In this document: positions 17,313 through 25,948 of the stretch, one piece after another
Layout of the letters: each line of letters opens with the position of its first letter
Position numbering within the stretch: the stretch's first letter is position 1
From: JANMDN01 sp031376285
GTDB lineage: Bacteria; Actinomycetota; Thermoleophilia; Miltoncostaeales; Miltoncostaeaceae
Direction: 5' to 3'
Assembly (NCBI GenBank): GCA_031376285.1
Contig: JANMDN010000032.1
Location: 37,761 to 101,760, forward strand
DNA length: 64,000 nucleotides
Translations under genes and position numbers: made by a program
The notes under the pieces: model-generated
Databases searched by the model: none
Seen by the model: only the letters and a program-made list of their open reading frames with translations
Told to the model about the DNA's origin: nothing

Positions 17313-18235
17313 GCCGGCTCCTCAGGGCTCAGCGTCCATGCCCCAACGAGGCTTTCGGCTTCGGTGAGGAGCGCCTCTGCCTCGTTGAGATCTGTGACCT
17401 CACCGCACGCGCGGGCACACGCGCCGATTGTGAGCGCCTGAATTGATCGGATCGCGGCCGCGGCGTGACGGCGTTCGTCGGCGATGTGCCCTTGGGTTTG
17501 TCGCCCAACGCCTCGATGGTCGGCGACGTTGGCTCGGAGAGCGGCGATCCTGTCGTGGCGCTGCTGGCGGGGCCGAACACGGTCGTGGCGCCCGGCGAGC
17601 CATCCCAGCAGGAACGATCCGCAGACCACGGCCAGGCCGACGACAACGGCGAACGGCTTCTCTCGTCCGAAGAACGCGGCGATTCCACCTGTCAACAGCG
17701 CGATGGCGACGACCGCCGCGACCTTCTGGTGCGGATGACCTTCAGGAGCCTTGCCAAACGCCCGGCCCGCCAACAACGCAAGGATGGCCGCCAACGTGAA
17801 TGCAATCGAGAGGACGAGGCTCACTGTCGCGGCCTGTTCTGGGGTCGCGAAGGACGCCGCGGCACCCGTAGCGAGGACGGCAGCGACTCCCGCCAAGGCC
17901 CGGCCGGGCGACCAAGTGAAGCGATCGTCCCTGGCGGCGTGGTCCTCGTCATCGAGGTGTTCGTTCGCTTCAGCGAGAAGCTGCTCATCGGCGTAGCCGT
18001 CCGCGTGGCGCCGGGAGGCGGTCTCGCGATGTTCGGCCACTCGGGCTTCGAGTAGTGCTTCGACCTTGGCGCGTTTCTCTGCCCCGGTCTCGACGAGTTC
18101 GTGGATGGTGGCGCGGCGATCAGGCGCGAGCTGAGTGGGTCTTGAGGCATCGTTTGTGGCGACGACGCCGCGACGGCCGACCGTGATCGCGGCCTTTAGG
18201 GCGTAGGTGATGTCGTCGTAGGAGCGGTAGATCAC
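17309..18235 (-). CDS. Membrane protein with two helical pairs (308 aa)
   Basis: After a charged helical N-terminus (RAKVEALLEARVAEHRETAS) there are four hydrophobic stretches, about residues 110-160 (VAAVLATGAAASFA, VSLVLSIAFTLAAILALLAG) and 170-215 (VAAVVAIALLTGGIAAFFG, FAVVVGLAVVCGSFLLGWL), then a basic C-terminal helical domain ending with NEAEALLTEAESLVG. The GTG start at 18235 has AAGGGAG upstream. It overlaps the M48 gene by four bases. The family is unknown; from position it is likely a subunit or client of the same envelope system. Confidence 0.75.
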   Translation of the reverse strand: MIYRSYDDITYALKAAITVGRRGVVATNDASRPTQLAPDRRATIHELVETGAEKRAKVEALLEARVAEHRETASRRHADGYADEQLLAEANEHLDDEDHAARDDRFTWSPGRALAGVAAVLATGAAASFATPEQAATVSLVLSIAFTLAAILALLAGRAFGKAPEGHPHQKVAAVVAIALLTGGIAAFFGREKPFAVVVGLAVVCGSFLLGWLAGRHDRVRPRQQRHDRIAALRANVADHRGVGRQTQGHIADERRHAAAAIRSIQALTIGACARACGEVTDLNEAEALLTEAESLVGAWTLSPEEPA

Positions 18236-18278
18236 ATCGACTCCCTTCGCTCTTCGGGTGAAGGCACATGGCTGACGG

Positions 18279-18593
18279 TCACGGACACAGGAGCCCTCCG
18301 CAAGTCGTCGCGGCGGTATTGATCTTGACGCTCTGGATCCAAAAGGTCGCTGCCGACCCCGCGACCACGATGATGAGCAGGCAAAGTAAGACGTTCATGA
18401 GGTCGCGGCTCTTCGTCTCGGGCGGCGGTTGGCGAACGGCGGGCAGGTCCAGAGTCGACGTCCCGGCGGTCCGCAGCCATCCCTCGATCGTTCGCATTGA
18501 ACTCGTGGGGAGTGGGGCATCTTCAGTCGGTCCGCGTTCCTTCAGAGATTGAAACGGGGCGTCGGCGTGGAGGTGAGGCTCAGTCATGGTCAT
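18279..18593 (-). CDS. Small C-terminally anchored membrane protein (104 aa)
   Basis: A hydrophilic N-terminal ~65 residues (TEPHLHADAPFQSLKERG) is followed by one C-terminal membrane helix (LMNVLLCLLIIVVAGSAATF) and a short tail. The ATG overlaps the stop of the preceding 441-aa gene (ATGA). The arrangement is that of a tail-anchored protein with its bulk in the cytoplasm. No family was recognised. Confidence 0.65.
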   Translation of the reverse strand: MTMTEPHLHADAPFQSLKERGPTEDAPLPTSSMRTIEGWLRTAGTSTLDLPAVRQPPPETKSRDLMNVLLCLLIIVVAGSAATFWIQSVKINTAATTCGGLLCP

Positions 18594-19915
18594 CCTCTTT
18601 CGGACAGGCGTTCGACTTCGAGAAGGGCGGCAGCCGCGATGCGGTCGATCTGATCGATCTCGCGCGCAACGAACAGGTCCATGTCGGCCTCAACTCGTCG
18701 GATCTGTTCCCGGAGGTCCGGTGCGGCTTCAGCGAGGTACAGTTGATGCCCTCGGCTGTACGCCCACAGCGAGCAGGTGAGCGCAGCGCGGGCATCGTTG
18801 ATGCTCGTGTGAGCGTGAGCGCGCGCCTCTTCGATCGTGCGCGGGAGACTTTTCTGGACCACAGAGGCGAGGTTGAGGAGGTCCTGTGATTCTTCGATCT
18901 TGCGGTCGAGATCGTCACGACATCGGCCGCTTGAGTGGGCACGCCGACGCTCGAGGATGGCATCCGTGAGCAGGTAGATCGCGAAGTTCGCGGCGAACGC
19001 AGCTGCCCCGAGCGCCGCTGTTCCCCAAGTCTTCTCAAGACTCGTGGGTCTGGACATCAGGGCCGGCGAGCCTCGGAGCTTCGCCAGACTGACGAGACCG
19101 ATCGCCAGCAATGCGATACCGGCAATCGTTGTGAACGATGGGTACCGCTTGATGCTCGCTACGGCGGCTCCCGCGATCGTCGCGATCGCGACCGCGGCGA
19201 CGGTCTCCCAGATTCCTCCGCTTCTCGCAACGCCCGGGATTCCGTGCATCGCCTCGAGCGCGATGATGAGGATCGCGACGGTTGTGCCGACCGCGACTCG
19301 GACGCGCGGTGGTACCTCCGTGCCAGGGGGATAGGCGCGATGGGCGACCGCCGTCATCACTGCGGCGCTGGCCATTGAGGCGCTGACGACGACAGCGACG
19401 ATCCGGTACTCCGAGGGCGGGTCCAGGTTCAACCACCGAAGTGACAGATCGATCATGGTGATCTCGAGCAGACTTCCAAGCGCCGCGACGAGCGCGATGA
19501 AGAACAGGTGGAACTCCCCGAAGAGGTTGGTTCTTCCCGGACTCACCACGGCGATACTCGATTCCAGTCGAGCGCGGTCGGCGTGGGCGTCGGCCATCTG
19601 ACCGGGAATCCCTGCCGCGACTCCGGCTAGCGCATGGATGCGCTGGTTCGCTTCTCCTCCGAGACGCCCCGCCTCACGTCGTGCCACGCCGCCCAGTGCG
19701 TCCGGGAAGGCAGGTTCCTGGCGTGTCGTGAGGCTTTCCGCTCCAGGTTCGCCGACGTGGCGTTCTGCGTCCGCTTCGCCCGCGCGTTGCGCGGCGGCGG
19801 GATCCGTGATCGAGTACGCAAGAGGCGATGGCTCGACATCATCGACAGTCACGGGTCCCCCGGCCGGTTGAATGGTGCCGGTCGCGAGGAAGTTGCGTCT
19901 GCGGAGCGGGTTCAC
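18590..19915 (-). CDS. Polytopic membrane protein with helical tail (441 aa)
   Basis: The GTG start at 19915 overlaps the upstream lipoprotein stop (GTGA). Residues 1-130 are hydrophilic (AGRLGGEANQRIHALAGVA). Hydrophobic helices then run from about 140 to 320 (FHLFFIALVAALGSLLEIT, VAVVVSASMASAAVMTAVA, VAVGTTVAILIIALEAMHG and others). The C-terminal ~110 residues are charged and helical (RCRDDLDRKIEESQDLLNL, DQIDRIAAAALLEVERLSE). I do not recognise the family. Its large soluble N- and C-terminal parts and tight coupling on both sides suggest a core membrane subunit of the cluster. Confidence 0.75.
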   Translation of the reverse strand: MNPLRRRNFLATGTIQPAGGPVTVDDVEPSPLAYSITDPAAAQRAGEADAERHVGEPGAESLTTRQEPAFPDALGGVARREAGRLGGEANQRIHALAGVAAGIPGQMADAHADRARLESSIAVVSPGRTNLFGEFHLFFIALVAALGSLLEITMIDLSLRWLNLDPPSEYRIVAVVVSASMASAAVMTAVAHRAYPPGTEVPPRVRVAVGTTVAILIIALEAMHGIPGVARSGGIWETVAAVAIATIAGAAVASIKRYPSFTTIAGIALLAIGLVSLAKLRGSPALMSRPTSLEKTWGTAALGAAAFAANFAIYLLTDAILERRRAHSSGRCRDDLDRKIEESQDLLNLASVVQKSLPRTIEEARAHAHTSINDARAALTCSLWAYSRGHQLYLAEAAPDLREQIRRVEADMDLFVAREIDQIDRIAAAALLEVERLSERG

Positions 19916-20739
19916 GGCTGGCCGCCTTGGACGGAGTCGGCGAGGGTGTCGATCGTCGGCAAGAATGCGAACGACCCACCGCATCCTTTGATCCACCCCG
20001 TCCAGAACTCCTCAAGGCGACGGTATTCGGTTGCGCTCGTTGCTTTGCGACGGCCGTCCTCGACGTAGCGGCCGAGGCCAATGAAGATGACTCGCACGTC
20101 CTTCAGGTCCTGTTTGAGGGCACCCCTCGATAGCGACTCCCCGTAGGCGTAGGGCGATTCTGTCGGGTGTGAGCTGAGCCACGGGCGAATTGGAACGGTT
20201 TCGACCTGGAAGCCATTTGAGTGGATCACGATCGTCATTCGTGTCGCAACCGGACCGCTCGTTCCACCGGCTGCGATGTCGCGCACGACGCTAACCGCCC
20301 CGAAGATGTCTGTACCGCATTCGTCGGTTGGCGGGACCGTAAGGGCCCGCCTGAGGGTCGCAGTCGATACCTGATCCATCTGCGCCTCGATGTCGCGACG
20401 CTTGGATTCAGCGCCCTTGAGCCCGGAGGCGAGTGTCACAACGGCGGGAAGCACCGTGGCCTCCGATGCGCCACGGATTGATGTGACCACGAGGACGGCT
20501 GGCGTGGAGGCACCCACGCTGCTGAGCGAGGTTTGAATGAGGCGGTCGGCGTCGCCTTCGACGATCGGGACCGCGTCGCAGCTCGCGTCGCCGATCAGCG
20601 CGACGACGCCGTTCAACGCGTTGGATGAGGGACTCTGCGTTGAGTCCCCGCATCCCCACAACGCGAGGAGCAACGGCGCAGTCGTGAGCGTGGCGCGGAC
20701 GAACCGAGCTGAGGACGGCCAACTACGATGGTGGCGCAT
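19912..20739 (-). CDS. Lipoprotein with VWA-like fold (275 aa)
   Basis: A signal peptide (TLTTAPLLLALWGCGDS) ends in a lipobox-like LWGC, so the mature protein is probably lipid-anchored outside the membrane. The body has features of a von Willebrand A/Rossmann-like fold: GVVALIGDASCDAV, a PAVLVVTSIRGAS strand, DIFGAVSVVRDIAAGG, TRMTIVIHSNG, and VRVIFIGLGRYVEDG, with HSNG in the place of a strand-end loop. A complete MIDAS (DxSxS) is not evident. The ATG at 20739 has GGGAGG close upstream. It is the first gene of a tightly overlapping series leading to the M48 protease and two-component-like pair, so the promoter should lie in 20740-21221. Confidence 0.75.
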   Translation of the reverse strand: MRHHRSWPSSARFVRATLTTAPLLLALWGCGDSTQSPSSNALNGVVALIGDASCDAVPIVEGDADRLIQTSLSSVGASTPAVLVVTSIRGASEATVLPAVVTLASGLKGAESKRRDIEAQMDQVSTATLRRALTVPPTDECGTDIFGAVSVVRDIAAGGTSGPVATRMTIVIHSNGFQVETVPIRPWLSSHPTESPYAYGESLSRGALKQDLKDVRVIFIGLGRYVEDGRRKATSATEYRRLEEFWTGWIKGCGGSFAFLPTIDTLADSVQGGQP

Positions 20740-21221
20740 GAAGCCTCCCGTTGGTTTCTCTTCGGCTGGCCTGATGTTCGTCCTGACCGTCGTGAGCTGC
20801 CACCGAGATTTCTCGGGCGTTGAGGGCCTCCAGAAGGACTGCGGCGGCGACAGAGGATGTCGCAGACCTCTTCGGGCATGCTCGTCGGCCGCCCCCGAGA
20901 TATGAGCCCGTGAGCCCCCGAGCCCCTACCGAGGCGCCAATCTGGCGAGGCCGGTAGGGCGGTCGCGCCGACGACTTCCTGAGGTCCTTCCGAGCACGCC
21001 TCGTTCGAGCCCACTACGCGCTCGGCCTACGGGCTCAGCCTTCCGACGAGCCCGAAACGAACTGATCCCGGCGAGCTACCGTTCGCCACGGGCCGGGACG
21101 CTACGGGCCGTCGAATCTGACGGGGAGGAACCTTTCGACTCACCGATCCGCAGGCGGTGGCGAGCAACAAAGGGGCTGGATCATGGCAGCCTTTAAAAGA
21201 TCGCCGGTCGAGGGGATTCCG
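20740..21221. other. Intergenic region upstream of the lipoprotein operon
   Basis: About 480 bases with no convincing gene. A plus-strand frame from 20738 would encode 55 residues with a lipoprotein-like start (MFVLTVVSC), but its ATG overlaps the opposite gene's start and it has no ribosome site, so I do not call it. The region is the boundary between the minus-strand envelope cluster and the end of the conjugation module, whose coupling-protein gene stops at 21222. I saw no clear terminator. Confidence 0.5.
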
Positions 21222-23216
21222 TCATAGCTCCGACTCTGATGCCTCAGCAGCGATCGCGAGGTCGACGATCCGGATGACTCTGGTGAGTCTGCCGCCTCGC
21301 TCGATCTCGACGTACGGCAGCGTTCCGTGCCGCCACCGACTGTGAACTGCCTGGCGCGTGATGCCCAACATTCGCGCCGCCTCGGCTGCAGACAAGAACT
21401 CTTCCGGTAGGTCGGTCGATGCTTCGCGGGTGTGATGGTCTGCGAGCGTGATGCGATCGGCCGTCGGGTTTGCGATCTTGTCGTTCGATTGGGTGTTCGC
21501 GAGAACGTTGATGCTCGGCGGATCCCAATGCTCGACCTCGGTCCTGCCCGCCCGAAGTAGCGCAGGGTCCCGGAACCAAGGCCGGAGCTTCAATTGGACC
21601 GGCGGCAGGTGACCGTAGACGAGTACCCCCTCGCCAGGCGGGGTCATCCGCAGGACCTCGCTGCCCGCGAGCGGACGCTGGTTGGTGGTCCGCGACCGGG
21701 TTTGTCGGCCGCGGTCGTCTCGGGTCTCGCTCCGGTGTGGTGCTTCGCGGTTCCCGAGGAGGGTCGCGAACCAGTCAAGGGTCGGCGGGTCCGAGACACC
21801 CGACAGGAGGATCTTCGCGCGGTGGTTGTTCCTCACGGTGTCGGCACGGTGGCCGTACCGGGCGCGGACTTGGGCGAGGTCTTGGAAGATCGAAACGAGT
21901 TGGATGCCGTGGCTGGCGGCGGTCGTTGCGACCTGGTCGAGGTTTCGCAGCGGGGCGATGTTTGCTGCCTCGTCGAGAACGAGGAGCAGGGGTCGCTCAA
22001 GGCAGCCGTCGCGCCGGCTGGACGCGTGCTGATAGGCCGCCACGAGCGCCCGCTGAAGCAGACACGTGTAGAGGGGCTGGAGGCGGTCCTGCTCGTACAT
22101 CGAGGCGCACAGGTAGAGCGTCGTGTCGCCGTCATCGGGGTCGAGGGTGATCGCGGTCGGATCAATCTCGTCGCGCTCAGCGCTTCGCTGCACAGCCGGG
22201 TCGATGAAGGCCCGAAGGACGACCTCGGCGGTCGAGTAGACACTGTCCTGTTGACGTACTTCCCGGCCGAAGCTCGCCGTCGCTGCACTCAGCGCCGCCC
22301 GGTGCTCAGGGTCACGCAGGATTCGCCTCGGTTCCTTGTGGTCTTTGGTGTCGAGCCAACGGGTGACATCAGCCATCGTGAAGTCCCCGAGGGCTGCTGC
22401 GTGCATGAGGGCCGTGAGGAGCTTGCCGCCCGTGCTTTGCCAATGCTCGGTATCTGGACCCTTGAACTCTGGTTCAGCGGCGCGCACGAGGTCGCTGACC
22501 ATCCGCACCGCCCCGTTCCAGGTCGTGCAGCTTGCAAGCGGGTTCCAGGACGACGTCGGCAGGCCGGTCGACTCGGTCGGGTCATAGATCCACACCGTGC
22601 CCTTCGTCTGGCGGTGGCCGATCGTGTCTCGGACGAGATCGGTCTTGACGCTCGTGGCGATGACGGGGCCGTCCCATTCCAGGATCGCCGGGATCGCAAG
22701 GCCCGTGGTCTTCATGCTCTGGGTCGGCCCGAGAACAAGAACGCTGTGTCGAGGTTCAGTTGCGAGCAGGCCGCCGGGGCCACGACCAAGGATCACCCGA
22801 CCCTGCTTCGGCCCCCTCACCCGAAGCTCCCTGAGATCACGGGCGGTCGCCCAACGGGCACCGGTCTCCTCCTTGTAAGGGCCCTCGCCCTCACGAAAGA
22901 GTCGCCAACCCAGCACGAGGAGCGTGATGGCCGCAGCGAGGAGAACCGCGAAGACGGCCCAGAATGGGACCGGGCCGGGAATCAGGTGGCGCGCCGCCGG
23001 TGGGAACGCGACGGCGGGGTCTGCCGGGTGCGAGGCCAGGTGAGCAAGAGCTGGACCCATCTGGGAGACGGTGATCTGGGGCCACTCGCCGGACGTAAGC
23101 CGGCCGGTGATCTTCGCGGTCGCCCACGCGATGGCGCCGAGTCCGGCAAGGACTGCCGCGGCCCGCAAGGCGAGGTCAAGGACGGCGTCGTCGCTCCCGG
23201 TTGGATGGTCACGCAT
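21222..23216 (-). CDS. TraG/VirD4-type coupling protein with C-terminal excisionase-like HTH (664 aa)
   Basis: Type IV coupling ATPase that delivers relaxosome or substrate to the secretion channel at the membrane. Two N-terminal membrane helices (about 12-32 and 80-103) precede the ATPase domain, with Walker A LGPTQSMKTT near residue 150 (Met replaces the usual Gly before Lys) and Walker B LLLVLDEAANIAP near 400. The last ~60 residues form a separate winged-helix domain, EFLSAAEAARMLGITRQAVH then WRHGTLPYVEIERGGRLTR, typical of excisionase/MerR-like binding domains. That domain is not part of ordinary TraG proteins. The start overlaps the VirB4-like gene stop by eight bases. Confidence 0.88.
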   Translation of the reverse strand: MRDHPTGSDDAVLDLALRAAAVLAGLGAIAWATAKITGRLTSGEWPQITVSQMGPALAHLASHPADPAVAFPPAARHLIPGPVPFWAVFAVLLAAAITLLVLGWRLFREGEGPYKEETGARWATARDLRELRVRGPKQGRVILGRGPGGLLATEPRHSVLVLGPTQSMKTTGLAIPAILEWDGPVIATSVKTDLVRDTIGHRQTKGTVWIYDPTESTGLPTSSWNPLASCTTWNGAVRMVSDLVRAAEPEFKGPDTEHWQSTGGKLLTALMHAAALGDFTMADVTRWLDTKDHKEPRRILRDPEHRAALSAATASFGREVRQQDSVYSTAEVVLRAFIDPAVQRSAERDEIDPTAITLDPDDGDTTLYLCASMYEQDRLQPLYTCLLQRALVAAYQHASSRRDGCLERPLLLVLDEAANIAPLRNLDQVATTAASHGIQLVSIFQDLAQVRARYGHRADTVRNNHRAKILLSGVSDPPTLDWFATLLGNREAPHRSETRDDRGRQTRSRTTNQRPLAGSEVLRMTPPGEGVLVYGHLPPVQLKLRPWFRDPALLRAGRTEVEHWDPPSINVLANTQSNDKIANPTADRITLADHHTREASTDLPEEFLSAAEAARMLGITRQAVHSRWRHGTLPYVEIERGGRLTRVIRIVDLAIAAEASESEL

Positions 23217-24468
23217 CGGTGGTCCGCAGCGTCATTCGGGAGTCGGTGTCGACGATGGCGGCTTCGGCAGATCCGACACGGTGCTCCACGAGGAAGCTGC
23301 GTTGCCCGACCTTCCACAACGCGACCCCCGGGCGAAGCTGCGGAAGCAGCTCACACTCAGGGTCCGTCAGACCGAGGAGCGCCCGGGCCGACTGCACCTC
23401 CCCGGGAGCCTGGGCGTAGATGACGCGGACCTCAGTGTCGGAGAGGAGTCCTTCGGCGAGGCGGACCTGCTGACTGTCGCCTGCACCGGCGGCGAGGAGG
23501 TCGCTCACGCGGTGGAGCACCGCGATGTTTGCGACCCCGAACGCACGGGAGAGTTTGAAGCTCGATTGCAGCCACCGTGCGATCTCGACGCTCTGCAGGA
23601 TCGCCCACGCCTCGTCGACGACGAGTAGGCGCTTCCCGGCTCCTTGCCGTGTGAGGAGTCCGGTGATCCACGCGGCGGCGCAGGTCATGAGGATGCCGAG
23701 CGCGTCTGACCGGTAGACGGCAGAGAGGTCGATCACGAGCAGCGGCGCATCGGGGTCGACACGGACGGTGGTCGGCCCGTCAAACATGCCCTGGAGGTCA
23801 CCCTCGCAGAGGCGTCGCAGCTCAAGGGCGACTTCGCGGGCCGCTCGGGCGAGGTTCTCTTTGTCGGTTGCAAGCGCAGCGGCCGCGTCGGCGCTTGGGT
23901 GAAGAAGCGCGCGGACGACATCGGGAAGGGTTGGAGTCGCAGACGTCGCCTCAGACGCATCGACGAGGGCACGTTCAAGCGCGGCGGTCTCCTCAGGCTT
24001 GAGTTGCCGCCCGAGGGCCGCACCGGCGAGCGAGCCGAGCAGTTCCAACCGGCGCTGGGTAGCGACCCGTGGCGACACCTCGACTCCGGCACCGACGTCG
24101 AGTGGGTTCAGCCGGGCCGTTCCGCCAGGAGCAAGACGAAGCGGCTCGACGCCGCACGCCTCGGCGAGGCGTCCGTACTCGCCTTTCGGGTCGAGGATGA
24201 CCGCCTTGCGACCGAAGGGGAGTGATCGCCAGACGAGCGTCTTTACCAGCGACGACTTACCGCGGCCGATCTGACCGATCACGATCGCGTTCGGGCTCGT
24301 GACCTCTCGGGCTTCGTAGAGCACCCACGGGTCCCAGGCGAAGCTCCCGCCCAGCAGATCGCGTCCGACGTAGGCACCGCGCCCGTCGGCGAGACCGCCC
24401 TCCGACTGGAATGGGTATGCGGCCTGGAGGTGGGCCGTGGTCGCCCGGTGAGCCGCAGGAGTATTCAC
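23209..24468 (-). CDS. VirB4-like conjugation ATPase, short form (419 aa)
   Basis: A VirB4/TraC-type ATPase that energises the type IV channel, here only the motor half. Walker A is VIGQIGRGKSSLVKT, followed by ILDPKGEYGRLAE. Walker B is RLLVVDEAWAILQS, followed by SFKLSRAFGVANIAVLHR, a VirB4 signature. I start at the GTG at 24468 because the homolog at 62766 begins at the matching point (ATTAHLQAAYP versus ATTAHVQAAYP); an ATG at 24513 is possible. The N-terminal VirB4 domain is missing, as in actinobacterial systems where the SCO6880 protein supplies it. Here that partner lies 5.4 kb upstream, beyond inserted cargo. Confidence 0.88.
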   Translation of the reverse strand: MNTPAAHRATTAHLQAAYPFQSEGGLADGRGAYVGRDLLGGSFAWDPWVLYEAREVTSPNAIVIGQIGRGKSSLVKTLVWRSLPFGRKAVILDPKGEYGRLAEACGVEPLRLAPGGTARLNPLDVGAGVEVSPRVATQRRLELLGSLAGAALGRQLKPEETAALERALVDASEATSATPTLPDVVRALLHPSADAAAALATDKENLARAAREVALELRRLCEGDLQGMFDGPTTVRVDPDAPLLVIDLSAVYRSDALGILMTCAAAWITGLLTRQGAGKRLLVVDEAWAILQSVEIARWLQSSFKLSRAFGVANIAVLHRVSDLLAAGAGDSQQVRLAEGLLSDTEVRVIYAQAPGEVQSARALLGLTDPECELLPQLRPGVALWKVGQRSFLVEHRVGSAEAAIVDTDSRMTLRTTDA

Positions 24469-24654
24469 CGCTGCCTGTCTCGGTCGATCGCCTGGTTGCC
24501 CATCACGGGACATCAGGTCGCGAACGGCGGCGATGACCCCTTCGAGAGCGACTAACGGGCGGTTCGCGCACCGCGCCAGCCAGCGTGGCGGCGGCCAATC
24601 CAGATCCCGCGTTGGGTCGGTTCAACGTGTGACTCGGGCCACTACTATCGCCCA

Positions 24655-25938
24655 ATGACGCGCGGTTCTCAGCCCGAGTACCGTCGCGGCCACGTCGCCG
24701 CGGCTCAACCGATCTCAATCGCCATTGAGGCGGTTCGCGGCGATGGCGCTTGGATCGAAGCTGCCGACGGGCGAAGGTACCTCGACCTTGCGGCGGGGAT
24801 TGCGACGTGCAATCTCGGCCACAGCCATCCGGCGGTCATCGCTGCGGTGCGCGGACAGATGGATCGGCTCATTCATCTGGGTGGAGTGTGTTCTCACGCG
24901 CCGATGCACGACCTCGCGGCGAGGCTCGCGGGGATCACTCCACCGGGCATAGATCAGTTTCTCTTCTCGACGACAGGCTCAGAGGCGAACGAAGCCGCGC
25001 TACGACTCGCGCGGGCTGCCACGGGACGCCCTGGGGTCGTGTGTTTTCGAGGCAGCTTCCACGGTCGCACCCAGGGGGCACTTGCTGCGACCACGTCGAA
25101 GGCAGCGTTTCGGATGGGCCTCGGTGGCGGGAACGTTCATGTGGCACCGTTTCCGAGGCCTGATGAGATGGAGATGTCTGCCGAGGACGCTGCCGCCCAC
25201 GCGCTCAAGGAACTCGATCAACTTCACCGTCACCAGCTCGCGCCAAAGGAGACCGCCTGCTACCTCATCGAGCCGGTCCAGGGCCATGGTGGATGCCACC
25301 CAGCCGGCCGGGATTTCCTCGCGGGTTTGCGAGAGAGAGCGGACGCGCATGGGGCCCTTCTCGTCTTCGACGAGATCCAGACGGGGTTTGGCCGGACCGG
25401 GGATTGGTTCGCCGCGCTCACCTATGGCGTGCGACCTGACGTGATGACGCTCGCAAAGGCCTTGGGAGCTGGCTTCCCGCTCTCTGCAATCGGCGCCAAC
25501 GAGGAGGTGATGTCGGCGATGGGTCCGGGCGACCACGGATCGACGTTTGGTGGCAATCCCGTCTCGTGTGTCGCGGCACTCGCCGGGATCAACGCGATGG
25601 AGGCTGAGGGCCTTCCCGCTCACGCGCGCGAACTCGGCGCCCGCGCTATGGACCGACTCGGGGCACTCGCGGCGACCCGCCCGCAGCTCAGTGTTCGGGG
25701 TCTCGGGCTGATGATCGGGATAGAGGTCTTTGACGCGGAAGGGCGCACTCCACGACCGGATCTGGCGGCGGCAATCCAAGCAGCCGCGCTCAAGGAGGGC
25801 GTTCTCGTGATCGCGTCGGGCCCTGAGGGCAACGTCATTCGTATCTTGCCGCCCCTCGTGATCACCGACGCCGAGCTTGAGCTGGGACTCGACATCCTCG
25901 AGCGTGCAACCGTCGGCGCGCTCGACGCGGGTGACTGA
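24655..25938 (+). CDS. Class III PLP-dependent aminotransferase (427 aa)
   Basis: A fold-type I aminotransferase of the 4-aminobutyrate/ornithine class. Visible marks are the cofactor-binding STTGSEANEAALRLAR and CFRGSFHGRTQGALAAT segments, the DEIQTGFGRTGDWFA motif whose Asp contacts the pyridine nitrogen, and the Schiff-base Lys in VMTLAKALGAGFPLSAIG. The C-terminal domain has RGLGLMIGIEV and IRILPPLVI. Length is typical. It probably transfers an amino group from an omega- or gamma-amino acid to 2-oxoglutarate; the exact substrate cannot be read. It is the only plus-strand gene in this stretch, convergent with the regulator that ends at 25949, and both split a conjugation operon, so it looks like cargo. 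Confidence 0.9.
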   Translation: MTRGSQPEYRRGHVAAAQPISIAIEAVRGDGAWIEAADGRRYLDLAAGIATCNLGHSHPAVIAAVRGQMDRLIHLGGVCSHAPMHDLAARLAGITPPGIDQFLFSTTGSEANEAALRLARAATGRPGVVCFRGSFHGRTQGALAATTSKAAFRMGLGGGNVHVAPFPRPDEMEMSAEDAAAHALKELDQLHRHQLAPKETACYLIEPVQGHGGCHPAGRDFLAGLRERADAHGALLVFDEIQTGFGRTGDWFAALTYGVRPDVMTLAKALGAGFPLSAIGANEEVMSAMGPGDHGSTFGGNPVSCVAALAGINAMEAEGLPAHARELGARAMDRLGALAATRPQLSVRGLGLMIGIEVFDAEGRTPRPDLAAAIQAAALKEGVLVIASGPEGNVIRILPPLVITDAELELGLDILERATVGALDAGD

Positions 25939-25948
25939 GGAGGTCCCT

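Noticed and set aside
20738..20905. 55-aa plus-strand lipoprotein-like frame
   Set aside because: Its ATG overlaps the well-supported start of the opposite lipoprotein gene and it has no ribosome site.
21594..23423. 609-codon plus-strand frame opposite the coupling protein
   Set aside because: It mirrors the GC-rich minus-strand gene; the minus frame has Walker motifs and an HTH, the plus frame has no recognisable domain.
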